DNA of 13,170 nucleotides from CAUPWF01 sp044425815 (GTDB lineage: Bacteria; Bacillota; Clostridia; Lachnospirales; Lachnospiraceae): positions 1 to 13,170 of the forward strand of contig JAWXVA010000069.1 of assembly GCA_044425815.1 (NCBI GenBank), given 5' to 3'. The notes under the pieces were generated by a model. That model worked only from the letters and a program-made list of their open reading frames with translations, had not been told where the DNA came from and did no database searches. Each line of letters begins with the position of its first letter. The first letter of the stretch is position 1. This document shows positions 1-6,937 of the stretch, in pieces. The position numbers were made by a program, and so were the translations under genes.

Positions 1-44
1 TTCAAACCTTATTGACACGTTTACGCAAGGAGGTATGCTCATGA
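1..44 (+). CDS. 3' end of an upstream gene (partial), product unknown
   Basis: In the third frame the window opens with 13 sense codons (QTLLTRLRKEVCS) followed by TGA at 42-44. This TGA overlaps the ATG at 41 of the next gene as ATGA, the classic arrangement of translationally coupled genes. The Shine-Dalgarno sequence of the next gene (27-34) lies inside this tail. In clostridia, ferredoxin-containing MinD ATPases often come as tandem pairs, so the missing gene may be a sister ATPase. That is inference, because only 13 residues are visible and they carry no diagnostic motif. Confidence 0.5.
   Translation, partial: QTLLTRLRKEVCS
27..34 (+). promoter_or_regulatory. Ribosome binding site that decides the start of the MinD-like ATPase
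   Basis: AAGGAGGT ends directly against the ATG at 35, leaving no spacer, but sits 6 bases before the ATG at 41, which is the normal spacing. The start at 41 also gives the ATGA overlap with the preceding reading frame. The start at 41 is therefore preferred over 35. Confidence 0.8.
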
Positions 45-961
45 AAAAATTATTAATTCTCAGCGGAAAGGGCGGAACTGGTAAAACTACGACTGCTGCC
101 GCTTTTATACATTTTTCAGAAGCAAATGCTTTTGCTGACTGCGATGTAGATGCCCCAAATCTCCATCTAGTAACAAGCACCTCCACCACGGATAATATTC
201 TAGCGACATCCCCTGTTGTCTCCGACTTCTACGGTTCAAAAAAAGCATTTCTAGACCCTACAAAATGTATTCAATGTGGGCTCTGCTTTCAATCCTGTAG
301 ATTTCATGCGATTCAACTAATTAGTGAACAATATAGCGTGAGTGAATATCACTGTGAAGGTTGCGGTGTATGTGAATACGTTTGTCCGCACAGTGCTATT
401 ACCCTGCAAGATGATATTGCAGGTACATTGACCCTGCACACGACACCCGCTATTTTTTCCACTGCAAAGCTTAAGATGGGCCGTGGAAATTCCGGAAAAT
501 TAGTAACTGCTGTCAAATCACAGCTTACAACCGCCTGCTCCTCTGATAGCTCAAACAGAAAATTGGATATTGCTATTATTGATGGTTCTCCAGGCATTGG
601 CTGTCCTGTTATCGCCTCCGTAAGTGGTGTGGATCTTGTTCTAATTGTCACCGAACCCACCTTATCTGGAATGAGTGATATGGAACGTATTGTAAAAACA
701 GCTTCTATACTTCAGACAAACGTTGCCGTTTGTGTAAACAAATGGGATACCAGTGAGGAAAACACCGAAAGAATCGAACTATTTTGCCAAGAACATGAGC
801 TAGCTTATGTGGGTCGTATCCCTTATGACAAACAAGCGTCACTTGCTATTAATTCCGCAAAAACTTTAGCTGAAATTGATTGCCCAGCAAGTAATGCGCT
901 TCAAAAAGTGTACCACGAAGTAATTCATTTACTTTCAAGCACTAATGCGAGAACAAACTGA
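41..961 (+). CDS. MinD-superfamily P-loop ATPase with inserted 2[4Fe-4S] ferredoxin domain
   Basis: This is a 306-residue cytoplasmic ATPase of the MinD/Mrp/NifH superfamily (the group described as MinD ATPases containing an inserted ferredoxin domain). The deviant Walker A motif GKGGTGKTT is at residues 9-17 and a Walker B-like stretch, DIAIIDGSPGIGCPV, is near residues 176-190. Between them sit two complete [4Fe-4S] motifs: CIQCGLCFQSC (Cys 76, 79, 82, 86) and CEGCGVCEYVCP (Cys 105, 108, 111, 115). No signal peptide or membrane segment is seen. The start at 41 is chosen over 35 because of SD spacing and the ATGA overlap with the upstream frame. A NifX/NifB-type cofactor protein follows 69 bases later, an association common in anaerobes. 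The family's exact role is not established; ATP-dependent handling of iron-sulfur or other metal clusters is the usual inference. Confidence 0.9.
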   Translation: MKKLLILSGKGGTGKTTTAAAFIHFSEANAFADCDVDAPNLHLVTSTSTTDNILATSPVVSDFYGSKKAFLDPTKCIQCGLCFQSCRFHAIQLISEQYSVSEYHCEGCGVCEYVCPHSAITLQDDIAGTLTLHTTPAIFSTAKLKMGRGNSGKLVTAVKSQLTTACSSDSSNRKLDIAIIDGSPGIGCPVIASVSGVDLVLIVTEPTLSGMSDMERIVKTASILQTNVAVCVNKWDTSEENTERIELFCQEHELAYVGRIPYDKQASLAINSAKTLAEIDCPASNALQKVYHEVIHLLSSTNARTN

Positions 962-1030
962 TATCAATCAGGTTCTATTTATACGTAACTCAAATAATTA
1001 AACTATATTTTATGTGAAGGAGAAAAAATT

Positions 1031-1390
1031 ATGAAAATTGCAGTAGCATCTATGGAAACAGTGGTAGCTGGTCACTTTGGTCATTGTGAAAATTTCAATA
1101 TTTATGAAACAGAAGGTTCTAATATTGTAAAAAGCGAGAGCATCCCTAACCCAGGACACCGTCCAGGATTTTTACCTAATTACTTAGGTGATTTGGGTGT
1201 AGAAGTAATAATCTCAGGTGGCATGGGAGGCGGCGCTGTTGAAATCTTCAACGAACGCAATATCGAAGTAATTGTAGGCGTAGAAGGAAGCGCTGTCGCA
1301 GCTGTTGAATTATATTTAAAAGGTGAACTTGTTTCAACTGGTTCTATTTGCCACAATCACGAACATGCTCACGAGTGTGGCGAGCACTAA
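1031..1390 (+). CDS. NifX/NifB-type dinitrogenase iron-molybdenum cofactor-binding domain protein
   Basis: This 119-residue single-domain protein belongs to the family that includes NifX, the NifB C-terminal domain and small archaeal/thermotogal homologues. Family-typical features are the N-terminal MKIAVAS strand, the GHFGHCENFNIYE segment (residues 14-26), the glycine-rich ISGGMGGGAVEIF loop (61-73) and the IEVIVGVEGSAVAAVE helix region (78-93). The protein ends in a metal-ligand-rich tail, CHNHEHAHECGEH (107-119), with five His and two Cys in 13 residues. The start has a GAAGGAG ribosome site. It follows the ferredoxin-domain ATPase on the same strand and is closed by a hairpin terminator. 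No nif structural genes are visible, so nitrogen fixation is not implied. A metal or Fe-S cluster carrier role is inference. Confidence 0.88.
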   Translation: MKIAVASMETVVAGHFGHCENFNIYETEGSNIVKSESIPNPGHRPGFLPNYLGDLGVEVIISGGMGGGAVEIFNERNIEVIVGVEGSAVAAVELYLKGELVSTGSICHNHEHAHECGEH

Positions 1391-1400
1391 AATCCACACA

Positions 1401-1460
1401 AAAAGCCTTGATTTCATCAGAGCTGCAATCATCTGCTCTCTCCATAAAATCAAGGCTTTT
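1401..1460. terminator. Bidirectional intrinsic terminator, 14-bp stem with inner helix
   Basis: AAAAGCCTTGATTT (1401-1414) pairs perfectly with AAATCAAGGCTTTT (1447-1460), followed on the plus strand by more Ts. The 32-base loop holds a second helix, AGAGC (1419-1423) with GCTCT (1435-1439). The reverse strand also ends in a T run. The site lies between convergent genes (the NifX-like gene and the YhaM-like gene), so it can serve both. Confidence 0.88.
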
Positions 1461-1479
1461 TTTATTTACTTTTATATTT

Positions 1480-2421
1480 TTATATAGATGTCTTTCTAAG
1501 GTTCGACTCGAATAAGCGATTATACCCCAACCACTCTTTAGAATCCTTACTTTTAAAAATTTCTGTCAACGTCTGCATTTTCGAATCTGCATTATCAGCC
1601 AAATTCAGTGCCAATGCTTCTGCTAGTGCCGGCTTTTTCGGTGATCCATATTCTAACTCTCCATGATGTGCTGCAATACAATGCTTTAGCTCATCTGCTA
1701 ACACTGGAGGAAATCCCTCCGTACTTCTGATTGCTTCTCCCGCCATCTCGATTCCAATAATGATGTGTCCTAGCAATTGACCCACATCTGTGTAATCATT
1801 ATCAGGGAATTTTGATAATTCTTTAATCTTTCCTATATCATGGTACATCGCTGCTGTATACAACAAATCTCTATTTAGAATCGGATACATTGCAGCAAAA
1901 TATTCACACATCTTTACAATGCTTAGTGTATGTTCAAGCAATCCCCCTGCAAATCCATGATGCACAGATTTCGCTGCAGAATGTTCTTTAAACACTTCCA
2001 CAAATGCATCATTTTTCACATAGTAGTACTCTGCTATTTGTCGCAAATAACTGTTCTCAATCGTACCGATATATCCTAATAATTCTTCATACATGCTGTC
2101 TACACTTTTTTCAGAAGTCGGCATATAATCTGCTGTTTTGTATTCGTCCGCACCTGCAACACGAATCTGCTTGATATTGAGTTGTAATTGATTGTTATAG
2201 TTAATAACTTCTCCTACAACATCAATAAAATCTTTCTCTGAATAATCAGCGATTCCATGAGAATTGGGATCCCATACCTTACCATCTAAACTACCTGTCA
2301 TATCTTGCAAGATAAGGTTATCAAACGGTTTTCCATTTCTCGTTTCTGCACTTCTCTTTCCCTTGCACAAATAAATCTCTCTCACCACATCGCCTTCGCG
2401 TAAACTGCTAATATATTTCAT
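1480..2421 (-). CDS. yhaM: YhaM-family 3'-5' exoribonuclease (OB fold + HD domain)
   Basis: The protein has 313 residues, close to the roughly 314 of Bacillus subtilis YhaM. Residues 1-90 form an OB-fold nucleic-acid-binding domain (conserved pieces KPFDNLILQDMTGSLDGKVWD, residues 31-51, and VVGEVINYNNQLQLNIKQI). Residues 110-290 form an HD phosphohydrolase domain with visible metal ligands: H164 in GLLEHTLSI, HD at 194-195 in AMYHDIGKIKE, HH at 252-253 in AAHHGELEYGS, and D276 in NLADNADS. In the known family this is a cytoplasmic metal-dependent 3'-to-5' exonuclease in RNA turnover. A GAGGA ribosome site (2427-2431 on this strand) precedes the ATG. It is the second gene of a two-gene unit, 16 bases after the HtrA-like gene. 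Confidence 0.88.
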   Translation of the reverse strand: MKYISSLREGDVVREIYLCKGKRSAETRNGKPFDNLILQDMTGSLDGKVWDPNSHGIADYSEKDFIDVVGEVINYNNQLQLNIKQIRVAGADEYKTADYMPTSEKSVDSMYEELLGYIGTIENSYLRQIAEYYYVKNDAFVEVFKEHSAAKSVHHGFAGGLLEHTLSIVKMCEYFAAMYPILNRDLLYTAAMYHDIGKIKELSKFPDNDYTDVGQLLGHIIIGIEMAGEAIRSTEGFPPVLADELKHCIAAHHGELEYGSPKKPALAEALALNLADNADSKMQTLTEIFKSKDSKEWLGYNRLFESNLRKTSI

Positions 2422-2437
2422 CTATATCCTCTTTCTA

Positions 2438-3736
2438 CTATTCTTCTCCAACGGTTACTTCAAATTCTAATGCAACATAATCCTCTGGACCTCTTCTATA
2501 GCATTGAACACTTATAATATCACCTTGCGTACTTTTTAGCAATTTACTTTTATAAACATTACTTGTAATTGTTGTACTTCCATCAATTGCTGTTATAATG
2601 TCGCCGCCTTTAATTCCTGCTTCCATCGCAGGTGAATTCGCCTCTACTTCTTGGACGTATAATCCCTTTGGCATAGATTGTGCTTCCGCGATCTCATCTG
2701 TTACTTCCACATATTTAATACCAATATATGGAACATCAATTCCATTTGACATCGTCTCTATGATGCTTTTTAATGAGGATATTCCTATCGCTTCCACCGC
2801 TGTTTTTCCTGTAAGGCTAGTATTGATTAAACCAATAACTTGTCCACTACTATTAAATAGTATCCCTGTCCCTTGCTCTGCCACTGGTATGTCTGTTGAT
2901 ATCAAGCTATAATTCCCATCTAGCAGGCTCAACTCATTCTTTGTAGAACTTACTACACCATATCCTAATCCATCTTCATAGTCAAATTGATTCCCTATGG
3001 CAATAGTCAGCGCACCCTGACTTACAACAAGAGAATTTCCAAGCTCTGCCACTTGTATCGTCACATCTGATAGCGCTGCCTTTTCGATACTAAGAATCGC
3101 ATATCCAAGAATATCATATTCTTGTTTTATCGTTGCTTCTACTTCATACCCATCATAAAATTTCACACTTATCTTAAGCGATTCATCCAATATATTGGTA
3201 GGTGTAAGTATAAGCACTTCTGAATTTATATCTGCAACAATCAAACCTGTAACTCCGATAGACTGCATTTCACTATTATCTTCTAATCCCACTACATTTT
3301 CTTCATCTGTTTCTTCTTTCACTGATACTGTCACTATACTCTGACTTGCTTGTTGCGCCACTTCGTATAATTGAGTATACATCTTTTCTAGATCAAACTC
3401 TTCTGCTTCTTCACTCGCTTGTTCCTCTTCTAACAGCTGATTTTCTTCCATCTGCTGCATGACTTCTTCTTTTACTTCTTCTTTCATCTGATCTACATCA
3501 ATAACTTGTTCAGGCTCCTCATCAAGCGGAATAGAAACCTTCTGTTCTGGATTCATCACAGACTCCATCCATGGTTTTACAACAGTAAAACTAATACTAG
3601 CTGTTATTCCGAAAACAATACCTAGTATTCCAATTACTACAACATTCTTTTGAAAACGTCTTCCATTGATTTTATCCTTTTTGATAGTTTCTTGCAAAAA
3701 CGAAAAATCTTCCATTGGCTCTTTATCTTCCGGCAT
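2438..3736 (-). CDS. Membrane-anchored HtrA/DegP-like PDZ protein, catalytic triad lost
   Basis: This 432-residue protein has a short cytoplasmic N-terminus, one membrane anchor (about residues 31-53, VVVIGILGIVFGITASISF), an acidic linker rich in E/Q (about 70-117), a trypsin-like HtrA fold (about 120-325) and a C-terminal PDZ domain (about 336-425, with carboxylate-loop GLYV at 358-361). Aligned by eye with HtrA, the His motif TNxHVV reads TPTNIL (Asn 181), the DLAVLKI Asp motif reads GYAILSI (Gly 211), and the GNSGGPL nucleophile loop reads EQGTGIL (residues 287-293, no Ser). All three catalytic positions are therefore replaced. It is probably a surface-facing peptide- or envelope-stress-binding pseudoprotease; its partner is unknown. 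A strong AAGGAG site (3747-3752) and a sigma-A promoter lie upstream, and yhaM follows in the same unit. Confidence 0.85.
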   Translation of the reverse strand: MPEDKEPMEDFSFLQETIKKDKINGRRFQKNVVVIGILGIVFGITASISFTVVKPWMESVMNPEQKVSIPLDEEPEQVIDVDQMKEEVKEEVMQQMEENQLLEEEQASEEAEEFDLEKMYTQLYEVAQQASQSIVTVSVKEETDEENVVGLEDNSEMQSIGVTGLIVADINSEVLILTPTNILDESLKISVKFYDGYEVEATIKQEYDILGYAILSIEKAALSDVTIQVAELGNSLVVSQGALTIAIGNQFDYEDGLGYGVVSSTKNELSLLDGNYSLISTDIPVAEQGTGILFNSSGQVIGLINTSLTGKTAVEAIGISSLKSIIETMSNGIDVPYIGIKYVEVTDEIAEAQSMPKGLYVQEVEANSPAMEAGIKGGDIITAIDGSTTITSNVYKSKLLKSTQGDIISVQCYRRGPEDYVALEFEVTVGEE

Positions 3737-3767
3737 ATGAGTTTTTCTCCTTTACATCTCTTTTTCT

Positions 3768-3796
3768 AGTATACAATATTGATTTCTTCTTTTCAA
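3768..3796 (-). promoter_or_regulatory. Sigma-A-type promoter of the HtrA-like/yhaM unit
   Basis: On the minus strand TTGAAA (forward 3791-3796) and TATACT (forward 3768-3773) are separated by exactly 17 bases, about 31 bases before the start codon. This is a near-consensus vegetative promoter. Confidence 0.7.
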
Positions 3797-3847
3797 CAGA
3801 TACATTATGAGTTAAAATAAACTTATGTATAGAAATTGAGGTTAAAT

Positions 3848-6220
3848 ATGAATACAAAAACATTACAAAAATTAGAATATCACAAAATCATTGAATTACT
3901 AACCGAACAAGCGTCTTGCCCTAGCGGACAAGCTTTGTGCAAAGAACTTGTTCCTCTTACTAATATAGAAACAATAGAGACGATGCAAGAGCAAACTGCT
4001 GCTGCCTTCTCTCGATTAGTAAAAAAAGGACGCATTTCATTTAGCGGTTGCTATAATATTGAAGCGTCCATGATGCGCCTAGAAATTGGAGGGAGTCTCT
4101 CTAGCCTAGAATTGCTAAATATCGCAAAACTCCTTGAGACTGCTGGTCGCATAAAATCCTATGGGCGACATGACAATGCAGATGCATCTGAAGATTGCCT
4201 CGACGTATACTTTAATCAACTAGAACCTGTTTTTCCGCTTTCAAACGAAATCCGAAGATGTATTTTAGGCGAAGATGAAATCAGTGATGATGCTAGTAGC
4301 ACCTTAAAGAATATTCGTCGTCAAATCAATTCTATGAATGATCGTGTACATTCCACACTTAATAGCTTGGTAAATGGGTCTCTTCGTACTTATTTGCAAG
4401 ATGCTATTATCACCATGCGCGGGGATCGATACTGTATCCCTGTGAAGGCTGAAAATCGAAATCATGTACACGGCATGATTCATGATCAATCCGCTTCCGG
4501 TTCTACTTTATTTATTGAGCCAATGGCGGTTGTTAAATTGAACAACGACTTAAAAGAACTTTATGGTAAAGAACAAGAAGAAATACAAGTGATTTTAGCG
4601 AAGTTAAGCGAAGAATCAGCACCATACATTGTGGAACTTCGTACAAATTATAAGATTCTTACTGAACTAGACTTTATCTTTGCACGTGGACATTTGGCTT
4701 TGAATATGAATGCTAGCATGCCACTATTTAATAATGAGGGTATTATTCATATTCGCCAAGGTCGACATCCTTTGTTAGACAAAAAAACCGTGGTACCGAT
4801 TACCCTTACCTTGGGTGATACCTTTGATTTACTCATTGTAACAGGACCTAATACAGGTGGAAAAACCGTTTCGCTTAAGACTGTGGGATTATTTACACTT
4901 ATGGGACAATCCGGTCTTCACATTCCTGCGCTTGATCGTTCGAGACTCTCTGTATTTCGTCATGTACTTGCTGATATTGGAGATGAGCAGAGCATCGAGC
5001 AAAGTCTTAGTACCTTCTCTTCTCACATGACAAACATCGTACATTTCATTAAGAATGTAACAAAGGATTCCTTAGTGCTTTTTGATGAATTAGGTGCTGG
5101 CACCGATCCTACTGAGGGTGCTGCGCTTGCCATTGCTATTTTGAATCACCTGCATACAAGAGGCATTCGTACTATGGCAACTACACATTACAGTGAATTG
5201 AAAGTTTTTGCGTTGACTACGCCTGGCGTAGAAAATGCAAGCTGTGAATTCGACGTTGCGACATTACGACCTACCTATCGCTTATTAATAGGAATTCCAG
5301 GAAAAAGTAATGCCTTTGCTATTTCTAGTAAATTAGGATTACCAAATTTCATCATTGAAGAAGCGAAGAAACATCTGACTGAACAAGATGAATCCTTTGA
5401 AGATGTACTATCTGACTTAGATACTAGCCGTAGAATCATCGAAGAAGAACGTGCTGAAATTGCTTTATACAAACGCGAAGTCGAACAACTACGTTCACAA
5501 CAAAAAGCAAAGCAAGAAAAAATAGATATTCAACGTGAAAAAATACTCGCTGACGCAACCGAAAAGGCAAACGCAATCCTTCGCGAAGCAAAAGAAGTTG
5601 CTGATGAAACAATAAAGAATTTCCGAAAGTTTGGTGACCACCACATCTCTGTTTCTGATATGGAACGGGAACGTGAAAAGCTTCGCCAAAAGATTAAAAC
5701 TACTAACAGCACTAGCAAGTTACAAACTCAAAAGCCTAAGAAAAATTATAAACCTAGTGATTTTAAATTAGGAGAATCTGTCAAAGTCTTGAGCATGAAC
5801 CTTTCTGGAACTGTCAGCACCTTACCTGATGCCAAAGGAAATCTATTCGTTCAAATGGGCATTTTACGTTCCCAAGTTCATATCTCCGATTTGGAGATAA
5901 CGGAAGAAGCCGTAATTACTACAAAGCAGCTACAAAAGACTTCGACTGGAAAAATGAAACTAAATAAATCTATGAATATGAGCACGGAAATCAATTTACT
6001 GGGAAAAACCGTTGATGAAGCAATTGCCGTTCTCGACAAATACTTAGATGATGCATACCTGTCACACCTGAGTTCTGTACGCGTAGTTCATGGCAAAGGA
6101 ACTGGCGCACTACGTAAAGGTGTTCATGAATATCTTAGATGTTTGAAATATGTAAAATCTTATCGCCTTGGGGAATTCGGTGAAGGCGACGCCGGTGTAA
6201 CTATTGTAGAATTCAAATAG
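3848..6220 (+). CDS. mutS2: MutS2 endonuclease/ATPase with C-terminal Smr domain (MutS2/RqcU family)
   Basis: This is a full-length MutS2 of 790 residues. The ATG at 3848 is used because GAGG (3838-3841) lies six bases before it and the resulting N-terminus MNTKTLQKLEYHKIIELL matches the family; an in-frame TTG at 3836 is less likely. Domains: clamp/lever region to about residue 290; ABC-type ATPase with Walker A TGPNTGGKTVS (332-342), Walker B LVLFDELGAGTDPTEG (409-424) and switch His in TTHYSELK; a charged coiled coil (about 500-620); a KOW/SH3-like segment (about 645-690); and an Smr nuclease domain (715-790) with HGKGTG at 748-753. The usual LDLRG of the Smr domain reads INLLG here. Family members limit recombination and, in B. 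subtilis, act on collided ribosomes. The stop is 15 bases before the response regulator, so co-transcription is likely. Its own promoter is not clear; TTGATT/CATTAT around 3779-3808 is a weak candidate. Confidence 0.95.
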   Translation: MNTKTLQKLEYHKIIELLTEQASCPSGQALCKELVPLTNIETIETMQEQTAAAFSRLVKKGRISFSGCYNIEASMMRLEIGGSLSSLELLNIAKLLETAGRIKSYGRHDNADASEDCLDVYFNQLEPVFPLSNEIRRCILGEDEISDDASSTLKNIRRQINSMNDRVHSTLNSLVNGSLRTYLQDAIITMRGDRYCIPVKAENRNHVHGMIHDQSASGSTLFIEPMAVVKLNNDLKELYGKEQEEIQVILAKLSEESAPYIVELRTNYKILTELDFIFARGHLALNMNASMPLFNNEGIIHIRQGRHPLLDKKTVVPITLTLGDTFDLLIVTGPNTGGKTVSLKTVGLFTLMGQSGLHIPALDRSRLSVFRHVLADIGDEQSIEQSLSTFSSHMTNIVHFIKNVTKDSLVLFDELGAGTDPTEGAALAIAILNHLHTRGIRTMATTHYSELKVFALTTPGVENASCEFDVATLRPTYRLLIGIPGKSNAFAISSKLGLPNFIIEEAKKHLTEQDESFEDVLSDLDTSRRIIEEERAEIALYKREVEQLRSQQKAKQEKIDIQREKILADATEKANAILREAKEVADETIKNFRKFGDHHISVSDMEREREKLRQKIKTTNSTSKLQTQKPKKNYKPSDFKLGESVKVLSMNLSGTVSTLPDAKGNLFVQMGILRSQVHISDLEITEEAVITTKQLQKTSTGKMKLNKSMNMSTEINLLGKTVDEAIAVLDKYLDDAYLSHLSSVRVVHGKGTGALRKGVHEYLRCLKYVKSYRLGEFGEGDAGVTIVEFK

Positions 6221-6235
6221 GGGGGAATAAAAATT

Positions 6236-6937
6236 ATGATAGCGAAACAGAAAATTTTAATTGTAGATGATGACGAAAATATAGCAGAGTTAATTTCGCT
6301 CTATCTTGCCAAGGAATGTTTTGACACAAAATGTGTGCACGATGGAGAAGAAGCGTTGCAAGCCTTTACAAGTTATGAGCCAAATTTAGTATTACTTGAT
6401 TTGATGCTACCTGGAATTGATGGATACCAAGTGTGCCGTGAAATCAGAGCTAAATCTTCAACACCTATAATTATGTTATCAGCTAAAGGAGAAATATTTG
6501 ACAAAGTGCTCGGATTGGAACTAGGTGCAGATGATTATATGATCAAACCTTTTGATACGAAAGAACTCGTTGCACGTGTAAAAGCTGTGCTTCGTCGTTA
6601 CCAACCTGCCAAAACTGAGGCCACAAATTCCAAGAAAGAAAAACGTGTATCCTATGCAGGCCTAACTGTCAACCTTACCAATTACACAGTCGTGTGTGAT
6701 GATGCCACAATAGAGATGCCTCCAAAAGAAATTGAACTTCTATATTTCTTGTCGTCTTCTCCGAATCAAGTATTTACGCGCGAGCAATTACTTGACCAAA
6801 TTTGGGGATACGAATATATCGGAGATACTCGTACCGTAGATGTTCATATCAAACGTCTTCGTGAAAAAATCAAAGATCACGATGAATGGAATATTGGCAC
6901 AGTTTGGGGTATCGGTTACAAGTTCGAGGTGAGATAA
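6236..6937 (+). CDS. OmpR/PhoB-family response regulator
   Basis: The protein has 233 residues. An N-terminal receiver domain (about 1-122) shows the acidic pocket DDD at 11-13, phospho-acceptor Asp 55 in LVLLDLMLPGIDGY, Ser 82 in IIMLSAKG and Lys 104 in YMIKPFD, so phosphorylation looks intact. The C-terminal winged helix (about 136-233) carries the typical KEIELLYFL, VFTREQLLDQIWG, RTVDVHIKRLREKI and VWGIGYKFE blocks, so it is a DNA-binding transcription regulator. A GGGGGG ribosome site overlaps the stop of mutS2 at 6220-6225, and the stop codon overlaps the start of the sensor kinase by one base (TAATG). The target genes cannot be told from this window. No sub-family name can be supported. 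Confidence 0.95.
   Translation: MIAKQKILIVDDDENIAELISLYLAKECFDTKCVHDGEEALQAFTSYEPNLVLLDLMLPGIDGYQVCREIRAKSSTPIIMLSAKGEIFDKVLGLELGADDYMIKPFDTKELVARVKAVLRRYQPAKTEATNSKKEKRVSYAGLTVNLTNYTVVCDDATIEMPPKEIELLYFLSSSPNQVFTREQLLDQIWGYEYIGDTRTVDVHIKRLREKIKDHDEWNIGTVWGIGYKFEVR

Noticed and set aside
35..40. ATG at 35 as start of the MinD-like ATPase
   Set aside because: It touches the Shine-Dalgarno sequence with no spacer; ATG 41 has six bases of spacing and an ATGA overlap with the previous frame.
349..660. Minus-strand open frame inside the MinD-like gene, and similar antisense frames in mutS2, the kinase, pflA and pflB
   Set aside because: They are shadows of strongly supported genes with recognisable motifs; none has a ribosome site or family features.
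958..971. Small hairpin CTGAT-atca-ATCAG after the MinD-like gene
   Set aside because: Only five base pairs, no T tract, and partly inside the stop codon; too weak to call a terminator or attenuator.
3836..3847. TTG at 3836 as start of mutS2
   Set aside because: The GAGG ribosome site lies inside these codons and fits ATG 3848, which also gives the family-typical N-terminus.
6886..6936. Longer start for the sensor kinase at 6886
   Set aside because: It would overlap the end of the response regulator by 52 bases in another frame; ATG 6937 has a ribosome site and begins just before TM1.
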